Source of the DNA: Myxococcota bacterium
GTDB lineage: Bacteria; Myxococcota; B64-G9
NCBI GenBank assembly: GCA_022710975.1
Contig: JAKLGA010000014.1
Location: 1-64,000, forward strand
DNA: 64,000 nucleotides
Direction of reading: 5' to 3'
This document shows, one piece after another, positions 55,462-61,662 of the stretch (the stretch's first letter is position 1; every line of letters begins with the position of its first letter). The notes beneath the pieces were generated by a model. It was not told the DNA's origin. It saw only the letters and a program-made list of their open reading frames with translations, and ran no database searches. The translations under genes and the position numbers were made by a program.

Positions 55462-55534
55462 CGGGCCAGGAAGGAATCGAACCCTCAGCCTACGGTTTTG
55501 GAGACCGCCGCTCTACCAGTTGAGCTACTGGCCC
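55462..55534 (-). tRNA. tRNA-Trp (anticodon CCA)
   Basis: The minus strand folds into a cloverleaf. The acceptor GGGCCAG (55534-55528) pairs with CTGGCCC (55469-55463), and the D arm includes TAGCTCAACTGGTAGAGC. The anticodon loop is CTCCAAA with anticodon CCA, the T arm carries GGTTCGATTCC, and the discriminator base is G. The 3' CCA is not encoded. It lies between rpmG and secE, a known arrangement in many bacteria. Confidence 0.96.
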
Positions 55535-55542
55535 GCAAAACA

Positions 55543-55576
55543 CCTCTCCGGCGCGACTCACACTGCGCCGGAGAGG
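55543..55576 (-). terminator. Hairpin between rpmG and tRNA-Trp (weak terminator or processing site)
   Basis: A perfect 12-base-pair stem (55565-55576 with 55543-55554) with a 10-base loop stands 9 bases after the rpmG stop. On the minus strand it is followed by TGTTTTGCGG, only a short T-run. It could attenuate transcription between tuf-rpmG and secE-nusG, or it could be an RNase III-type site releasing the tRNA. No new promoter is evident before tRNA-Trp, so complete termination seems unlikely. Confidence 0.6.
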
Positions 55577-55585
55577 CTTCCTCGA

Positions 55586-55738
55586 TTACTTGGACTCCTT
55601 GTGCTCCGTGTGCTTCCTGTCGAACGGGCAGTACTTCTTGATGCGATACTTCTCGGCGTGCAGGCGCTTGTTGCGCGTCGTGGTGTAGTTGCGCCGCTTG
55701 CACTCGGTGCACTCGAGCGTGACGATAATACGGTTCAT
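55586..55738 (-). CDS. rpmG: 50S ribosomal protein L33 (zinc form)
   Basis: The 50-aa protein is L33. It starts [20 protein letters not shown] and carries CTEC (10-13) and, further on, a single Cys in KYCPFDRKH. One cysteine of the second pair seems replaced, so this is a partial C+ form with His as possible fourth ligand. It ends with the Lys/Glu-rich HTEHKESK. The ATG at 55738 is 50 bases after the tuf stop. Confidence 0.93.
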   Translation of the reverse strand: MNRIIVTLECTECKRRNYTTTRNKRLHAEKYRIKKYCPFDRKHTEHKESK

Positions 55739-55787
55739 CGACGGCTACCTCATCCGGCCCGCCCGCGGGCCGGCGAACGATTCCACC

Positions 55788-56996
<1,209 letters not shown>

Positions 56997-57044
56997 GACA
57001 CGCTCCTTTTCCTTGCCCAGCTTGCACGCGTTGTCTGTTTCGGA

Positions 57045-57117
57045 AGCCCACAATCGGAATCGAACCGATTACCTCTTCCTTACCAAGGAAGTGCTCTACC
57101 GACTGAGCTATGTGGGC
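57045..57117 (-). tRNA. tRNA-Thr (anticodon GGT)
   Basis: On the minus strand the acceptor GCCCACA (57117-57111) pairs with TGTGGGC (57052-57046). The D arm is TAGCTCAGTCGGTAGAGC, the anticodon loop is TTGGTAA with anticodon GGT, and the T arm holds GGTTCGATTCC. The CCA end is not encoded. It is the last tRNA before tuf, 48 bases upstream of its start codon. Confidence 0.95.
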
Positions 57118-57135
57118 ACATGACCTTTCAAAAAG

Positions 57136-57208
57136 AGCGGGAAACGGGTTTCGAACCCGCGACCCTCAGCTTGGAAGGCTGATGCTCTACCAACTGAGCT
57201 ATTCCCGC
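57136..57208 (-). tRNA. tRNA-Gly (anticodon TCC)
   Basis: On the minus strand the acceptor GCGGGAA (57208-57202) pairs with TTCCCGC (57143-57137). The D arm is TAGCTCAGTTGGTAGAGC, the anticodon loop CTTCCAA has anticodon TCC, and the T arm holds GGTTCGAAACC. It stands third in the four-tRNA cluster before tuf. Confidence 0.95.
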
Positions 57209-57223
57209 ACGACCGTCCAAAAA

Positions 57224-57305
57224 TGGTGAGGGGAGGATTTGAACCTCCGTAGGCATTGCCGGCAGATTTACAGTCTGCTCCCTTTGGCCTCTCGGGCACC
57301 TCACC
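57224..57305 (-). tRNA. tRNA-Tyr (anticodon GTA)
   Basis: On the minus strand the acceptor GGTGAGG (57305-57299) pairs with CCTCACC (57231-57225). The anticodon loop is CTGTAAA with anticodon GTA, a long variable arm (GGCAATGCC region) marks it as a class II tRNA, and the discriminator is A. At 82 bases it has the expected length. It is second in the cluster. Confidence 0.95.
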
Positions 57306-57369
57306 GTCTTCCTTCCCACTGCGACTTCAACGGGCCGCGGCCAGGTGCCGCGCAGCCCGACGGTCCACC

Positions 57370-57442
57370 AGCTGGCGAAGGGATTCGAACCCATGACCTG
57401 CTGATTACAAATCAGCTGCTCTACCACCTGAGCTACGCCAGC
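57370..57442 (-). tRNA. tRNA-Thr (anticodon TGT)
   Basis: On the minus strand the acceptor GCTGGCG (57442-57436) pairs with CGCCAGC (57377-57371). The D arm is TAGCTCAGGTGGTAGAGC, the anticodon loop TTTGTAA has anticodon TGT, and the T arm holds GGTTCGAATCC. It is first in the cluster, about 77 bases after the predicted transcription start. Confidence 0.95.
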
Positions 57443-57525
57443 GACGCGCACGCCGGATTCCAAAGATCCACGCCGAACCACACACACCACGGGCGCACAC
57501 GGCTCCCATGGTTTTGGAGCGCCAC

Positions 57526-57554
57526 CTTTTACGGGAATCGACCAGGGATGTCAA
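57526..57554 (-). promoter_or_regulatory. Strong stable-RNA-type promoter of the tRNA-tuf operon
   Basis: Minus-strand TTGACA (57554-57549) and TAAAAG (57531-57526) are 17 bases apart. The stretch upstream (about 57555-57590) is the most A/T-rich in the neighbourhood (AATTTCC, GTTATTTGG, GGAATTTGC), as in an UP element, and the discriminator is GTGGCGC. These are features of rRNA/tRNA promoters controlled by growth rate. It drives tRNAs, tuf and probably everything to rpoC. Confidence 0.85.
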
Positions 57555-57624
57555 GCAAATTCCGCGCCCAAATAACATCTGGAAATTCAGCAGCCTAGAC
57601 GGGTCGGCCGCTCCACCCTGGGGC

Positions 57625-58362
57625 TCACCTCCCGCGGCGGGGCCGCGACAGCCATTCGTACATCAGCAGCGCCCCGGCGACCGACACATTGAGCGACTCC
57701 ATCCCCGGCAACATCGGGATTTTCACGCGGAAATCGAGGCGTTGGGCGATCGAGGGGCGCAGGCCCCCGCCCTCGGAACCCAGCACCAGCGCCACGCGCT
57801 CGCCGGGATCGAGCTCCCAGGGCGCCTGATCTCCGTCCAGCACGGCGCCGGCCAGCCAGAAGCCCAGCTTCCGGAGCTGCTCCAGCCCCTGCCCCAGGTT
57901 GGTCACCCTGGCCACGGGTAGCCGGCACAGCGCGCCGGCCGAGGCCTTGACGGCCGCCGGGGTTACCCCCGCCGAGCGGCGCTCCGGCAGGACCAGCCCC
58001 GCGGCGCCGAAGGCGAGCGCGCTCCGCGCCAGGGCGCCCAGGTTGTGCGGATCCTGCACCTCGTCCAGGCACACCACCAGGCAGCGGCGCCCGGGGGTGT
58101 CCTGCGCCAGGTCCGCGAGGTCCACGGCCCTGGGCTGGCCCCAGAAGGCCAGCACACCCTGGTGCACGCCGCCCTCGGCCAGGTGATCCAGCTCCCGCCG
58201 ATCGGCCCGCATCACCGGCACGCCCCGCGCGCGGGCCGCCTCCTCGACGTCCCGCCGGGTGGCCTCGCGCAGGCCGACCGCCAGGTGCACGGACTCGACC
58301 GCGGCCCCCGTGGCCAGGGCCTCCATGACCGCGTTGTAGCCGTAGACCACCTGTCGGCTCAA
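57625..58362 (-). CDS. rlmB: 23S rRNA 2'-O-methyltransferase RlmB / TrmH-family methyltransferase
   Basis: The 245-aa protein is a SpoU-class (SPOUT-fold) methyltransferase, most like RlmB, which methylates a guanosine in the peptidyl-transferase loop of 23S rRNA. An N-terminal substrate-binding part (VVYGYNAVMEAL, about 6-17) precedes the knotted domain. That domain shows LDEVQDPHNLGALARSALAF, LVLGSEGGGLRP and IPMLPGMESLNVSVAGALL, the three SpoU motifs. The start is TTG at 58362, sharing bases with the pyrF stop and preceded by GGAGGTGCGCC. It is the last gene of the ispG operon. Confidence 0.9.
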   Translation of the reverse strand: MSRQVVYGYNAVMEALATGAAVESVHLAVGLREATRRDVEEAARARGVPVMRADRRELDHLAEGGVHQGVLAFWGQPRAVDLADLAQDTPGRRCLVVCLDEVQDPHNLGALARSALAFGAAGLVLPERRSAGVTPAAVKASAGALCRLPVARVTNLGQGLEQLRKLGFWLAGAVLDGDQAPWELDPGERVALVLGSEGGGLRPSIAQRLDFRVKIPMLPGMESLNVSVAGALLMYEWLSRPRRGR

Positions 58363-59099
58363 GGCGCACCTCCACCGAGCTCGGCCGCGATGGCGCGCGC
58401 CGCGGCCACCGGATCCGGCGCCTGGGTGATGGGCCGGCCGACCACGAGCACGTCGGCGCCGTCGGCCGCGGCCTGGCCCGGCGTGGCCACCCGGGCCTGA
58501 TCCTGGTGGCCCGCGCCGGCCGGGCGGATGCCGGGGGTGATCAGCCAGGGGGCGGTTCCCAGGCCCCGCCGGAGCCGGCCGACCTCCTGCGCCGAGGCCA
58601 CCAGGCCGTCCGCGCCCGCGCCGAGCGCCAGGCGCGCCAGGCGCTCGACCGCCTGGGCGACCGGGCCCGCCAGCCCGAGGCGCTCGAGATCCGCGTCCGC
58701 GAGGCTGGTCAGCACGGTGACGGCGATCACCAGGGGCGGCACGGCGGCGGCCTGGGCCGCCTCGTGCGCGGCCCGCAGCATGGCCTCCCCGCCGGAGGCG
58801 TGCACGGTCAGCATGCGCACGCCCAGCCGCCCGGCCGCGTGGACCGCGCCGGCCACGGTGTTGGGGATGTCGTGGTACTTCAGATCCAGGAACACCTGGG
58901 CGCCCTCGGCCCGCACCAGCTCCACGGCGGCCGGACCGAGCGCGGTGAACACCTCCTTGCCCAGCTTGAACAGGCCGACCTCGCCCTTGAGCGCCTGCAC
59001 GAGCTCGAGCAGCCTGACCCGGTCCGCCACGTCCACGGCCACGGCGATGCGCTCCGCGGGCCGCAGCGCCCGGGGCGGCGCGGTTTGCTCCACGCTCAC
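58359..59099 (-). CDS. pyrF: Orotidine 5'-phosphate decarboxylase
   Basis: The 246-aa enzyme makes UMP from OMP, the last step of pyrimidine synthesis. The active-site motif DLKYHDIPNTVAGAV with Asp, Lys and Asp is at about residues 73-87. An early VAVDVADRVRLLELV strand, TPGIRPAG and the phosphate-binding VVGRPITQAPDPVAAARAI end are also typical. Length fits the type 1 family. The start is GTG at 59099, which overlaps the previous stop (GTGA) and follows AAGGAGGGCAC. Confidence 0.95.
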   Translation of the reverse strand: MSVEQTAPPRALRPAERIAVAVDVADRVRLLELVQALKGEVGLFKLGKEVFTALGPAAVELVRAEGAQVFLDLKYHDIPNTVAGAVHAAGRLGVRMLTVHASGGEAMLRAAHEAAQAAAVPPLVIAVTVLTSLADADLERLGLAGPVAQAVERLARLALGAGADGLVASAQEVGRLRRGLGTAPWLITPGIRPAGAGHQDQARVATPGQAAADGADVLVVGRPITQAPDPVAAARAIAAELGGGAP

Positions 59100-60346
59100 G
59101 TGCCCTCCTTGGCCTGGCCCAGGCTGGCGCGCATCTGCTCGAGGCGCTCCATGAGCGCCTCGCACTCCTCCTCGTCCAGCACGTCCATGGCCTGAAACAC
59201 CGCGTAGTCGTACACGTCCCGCAGGGCCTCCAGGGCCAGCTCTCGCGCGCGCCCGGCGTCCAGGCCGCGGGCGTTCTCGGCCAGGCGCTCCACGTCCAGC
59301 CGCCCGTCGGCGTCGAAGCCCACCCCGACGAACACCGGCCGGTGGCGCGCGGGCGGGGACTGGAGGTACTGGGACAGGCGGGCCTCGCAGCCCGGGGCGT
59401 GGGCCACCAGGGTCTGGTGGATGCGCCGCAGCATGCGGGCCTGGCCCGACAGCACGTCGGCCAGCGCGCCCACCTCGCTCCGCTCGGCCCGGGTCCGGTC
59501 GCGCTGCTCGGCCAGCCCCTGACCGATCAGGTGGGCCAGCGCCCGCAGCGCCTCCACCTCGCCCAGGTGGCTGGCCGCCAGGATCTCGCCCACGCTGCGG
59601 CGCCCGTCGGCCAGCGCCAGCAGGTGGCGCTCGTGGGCCCCCAGGGGCACGTCCACCAGCGCCGGCCGCGCCACGAGCAGCGCCTGGCGATCGGCGAACT
59701 GCACCTCGAGGCGGTCCAGCTCCTGCAGCCGCTTCACGCCCTCGCGGATGAGCTCGTGGGTGGTCACCTCCAGGCGCACCGCGTTCTTGATCCCGGTCGC
59801 CCCCTCGAAGAACAGGAACTCGCCGCGCCGGATGGCGAAGGAGCCCTGCACGATGTCCACGACCTGTTCTTTCAGACAGTCGTAGAGCTCCCGCGGGGTC
59901 AGCAGGCCCTCCTCGACCAGCAGGGCCCCGAAGCGCTTGCCCGGACGCACCGCCTCCTGGACGCGGGAGAGCTGCTCCAGGCTCAGGCGGCCTCGGCGCC
60001 ACATCACCTCTCCCAAGCGGTCGTCGGCCACGGTCGAGGAGGCGTGGATGACCTCGCCGCCGCCCAGGGCGATGGTCTTTCGCGCCTGCGGCAGGAGGAG
60101 GCTCAGCAGCCCGTCCTTGCGCATCGACGAGATCAGCGCCAGCACCTCCGCCACGCTGAACAGGCGCAGATCGCCGTACAGCATCGGCCGCGGCCGCTGG
60201 CCGGGTTGGGGCTCGGCGCCCAGCAGCAGGTCGTCGCCCAGGGGCTCCAGGCGCAGCAGCCCGGCCTGGAGCCCGGCCAGCCGCCCGAGCCGGCCGGCCG
60301 GGATGACCAGCGCGCCCTGCGCGTCGAAGCGCACCTCGTCAGCCAT
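59096..60346 (-). CDS. DUF4388 (PatA N-terminal-like) protein
   Basis: The 416-aa soluble protein has an N-terminal segment and then the DUF4388/PATAN pattern LYGDLRLFSVAEVLALISSM with RKDGLLSLL (about residues 56-85). DRLGEVMWRRGRLSLEQL and FGALLVEEGLLTPRELYDCL follow (about 108-160); the latter two look like MshEN-type helical repeats. The C-terminal half carries a winged-helix-like stretch (ADGRRSVGEILAASHLGEVE). DUF4388 proteins are common in Myxococcota and are thought to act in two-component or gliding-related signalling; no catalytic motif is seen. Its ATG overlaps ispG by 8 bases, so it is coupled to housekeeping genes. Confidence 0.75.
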   Translation of the reverse strand: MADEVRFDAQGALVIPAGRLGRLAGLQAGLLRLEPLGDDLLLGAEPQPGQRPRPMLYGDLRLFSVAEVLALISSMRKDGLLSLLLPQARKTIALGGGEVIHASSTVADDRLGEVMWRRGRLSLEQLSRVQEAVRPGKRFGALLVEEGLLTPRELYDCLKEQVVDIVQGSFAIRRGEFLFFEGATGIKNAVRLEVTTHELIREGVKRLQELDRLEVQFADRQALLVARPALVDVPLGAHERHLLALADGRRSVGEILAASHLGEVEALRALAHLIGQGLAEQRDRTRAERSEVGALADVLSGQARMLRRIHQTLVAHAPGCEARLSQYLQSPPARHRPVFVGVGFDADGRLDVERLAENARGLDAGRARELALEALRDVYDYAVFQAMDVLDEEECEALMERLEQMRASLGQAKEGT

Positions 60347-61418
60347 GCTCCACCCCTTCCCGCGCCGCGCGGGCGCGCTCCCCGAGGTAGGCGCGCAGGG
60401 CCTCCTCCAGCTCGGCGTTCGGCCACGGGGGCCCCAGCACCTGCCCCGCGGCGAACAGCAGGCCCTTGCCGCCCGCGCCGAAGGCGATCCCGCAGTCGGC
60501 CGCCCGCGCCTCGCCCGGGCCGTTCACCTCGCAGCCCATCACCGCCACGGTGAGCGGCAGCCCCAGGGACTCCAGCAGCGCCTCCACGCGCTCGGCCACG
60601 GGCGAGAGATCGACGCGGGTCCGCCCGCAGGTCGGGCAGGAGACCACCTGGGGTCCGCGCCGCAGGCCCAGGGCCTGCAGCAGCAGGCGAGCCGCGCGCA
60701 CCTCGAGGGCGGGCGGCGCGGACAGCGAGACGCGCACCGTCTCGCCGATCCCGTCGCGCAGCAGCGGGGCCAGCCCCGCGGCCGAGCGCACGCTGCCGGC
60801 CAGCGGGGGACCGGCCTCGGTCACCCCGAGGTGCAGGGGCACGTCCGAGGCGGCCGCGAAACGCCGGTTGGCGGCGTCGAGCTCGGCCAGGTGGAAGGAC
60901 TTCATCGAGACCTTGATCCGCGGGTGCCCGAGCGCCTCGATCTCCGACACCCAGGTGAGCGCCGTCTCCACCATGCGCTCGGCCGAGGCCTCCACGGCCC
61001 GGCCGCCCTGGCGCGGCATGGAGCCCGAGTTCACCCCCACCCGGATGGGGATGCCGCGCTCCGCGGCGGCTGCCACCACCGCCCGCAGCGCGTCCTTGCC
61101 GCCCAGGTTGCCAGGGTTCACCCGCAGTCCGTCCGCGCCCTGGCGCGCCGCCTCGACCGCCAGGCGGTGATCGAAGTGTACGTCCGCGACGATGGGCAGC
61201 CCGCCCTCGGCGCGCACGCGCGGGATGGTGCGGGCGGCCGCGAGATCGGGCACGGCGATGCGGCCGATATCGCAGCCCGCGGCGCGCGCCTCGCGCAGCT
61301 GCCGCACGATGGTGTCCACGTCGGCCGGGTCGGCCTTGGCCATGCACTGGATGCTCACGGGCGCCCCGCCGCCGATCCGGACCGCGCCGACCTGGATGCT
61401 GCGGGTGAGCCTCGACAT
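60339..61418 (-). CDS. ispG: 4-hydroxy-3-methylbut-2-en-1-yl diphosphate synthase (IspG/GcpE)
   Basis: The 359-aa iron-sulphur enzyme carries out the penultimate step of the MEP isoprenoid pathway. The TIM-barrel domain shows VGAVRIGGGAPVSIQCMAKA, IVADVHFDHRLAVEAA and LRVNPGNLGGKDAL. The cluster-binding cysteines are in SCPTCGRTRVDL (about residues 265-268) and MGCEVNGPGEAR (about 299). Length is normal for the short bacterial form. The ATG at 61418 lies about one base from the predicted transcript start, which favours it over an ATG at 61427 and implies a leaderless message. Confidence 0.96.
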   Translation of the reverse strand: MSRLTRSIQVGAVRIGGGAPVSIQCMAKADPADVDTIVRQLREARAAGCDIGRIAVPDLAAARTIPRVRAEGGLPIVADVHFDHRLAVEAARQGADGLRVNPGNLGGKDALRAVVAAAAERGIPIRVGVNSGSMPRQGGRAVEASAERMVETALTWVSEIEALGHPRIKVSMKSFHLAELDAANRRFAAASDVPLHLGVTEAGPPLAGSVRSAAGLAPLLRDGIGETVRVSLSAPPALEVRAARLLLQALGLRRGPQVVSCPTCGRTRVDLSPVAERVEALLESLGLPLTVAVMGCEVNGPGEARAADCGIAFGAGGKGLLFAAGQVLGPPWPNAELEEALRAYLGERARAAREGVEHG

Positions 61419-61425
61419 CCCGCGC

Positions 61426-61454
61426 ATCTTAGAGGTGGGCGGCGCGGGGGTCAA
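61426..61454 (-). promoter_or_regulatory. Promoter of the ispG operon (leaderless)
   Basis: Minus-strand TTGACC (61454-61449) and TAAGAT (61431-61426) are 17 bases apart. The start site falls at 61419-61418, directly on the ispG ATG. The nearest CRP-like dyad (61465-61480) is centred about 54 bases upstream of this start. Confidence 0.7.
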
Positions 61455-61464
61455 CGCCCGCCGG

Positions 61465-61480
61465 CGTGAGCCGGCTCACG
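61465..61480. promoter_or_regulatory. CRP/FNR-like operator 1
   Basis: CGTGAGCCGGCTCACG is a perfect 16-base palindrome. It matches the CRP-type pattern TGTGA-N6-TCACA at the inner eight positions. It is the first of three similar dyads spaced 32 and 31 bases apart in the ispG-protease intergenic region. Confidence 0.55.
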
Positions 61481-61496
61481 TCCGCGGCCTGCGGGG

Positions 61497-61512
61497 TGTG
61501 ACGGGGATCAAA
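61497..61512. promoter_or_regulatory. CRP/FNR-like operator 2
   Basis: TGTGACGGGGATCAAA has the full left half-site TGTGA and a right half TCAAA, one base away from the CRP consensus TCACA, with the proper six-base spacer. It lies three helical turns from operators 1 and 3. Confidence 0.5.
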
Positions 61513-61527
61513 CCCGGGGGCCAGGAG

Positions 61528-61543
61528 TGTGACGCGCGTCATG
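61528..61543. promoter_or_regulatory. CRP/FNR-like operator 3
   Basis: TGTGACGCGCGTCATG has left half TGTGA and right half TCATG with a six-base spacer; its core TGACGCGCGTCA (61530-61541) is a perfect palindrome. It is the dyad nearest the protease gene, whose start codon is 120 bases downstream. The rest of that leader (61544-61662) shows no gene, only a small GGGGC/GCCCC hairpin (61578-61593). Confidence 0.5.
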
Positions 61544-61662
61544 ATCGGCCCTGTCCATCGGGCGATTCGCGCGCAAGGGGGCTGAATTGCCCCGCCGCCT
61601 CCGTCGTCCGTGGCGCAGCGCGAACGACGCGCGCCGCAGTGCAACCGAACGGAGGCTTGGCC

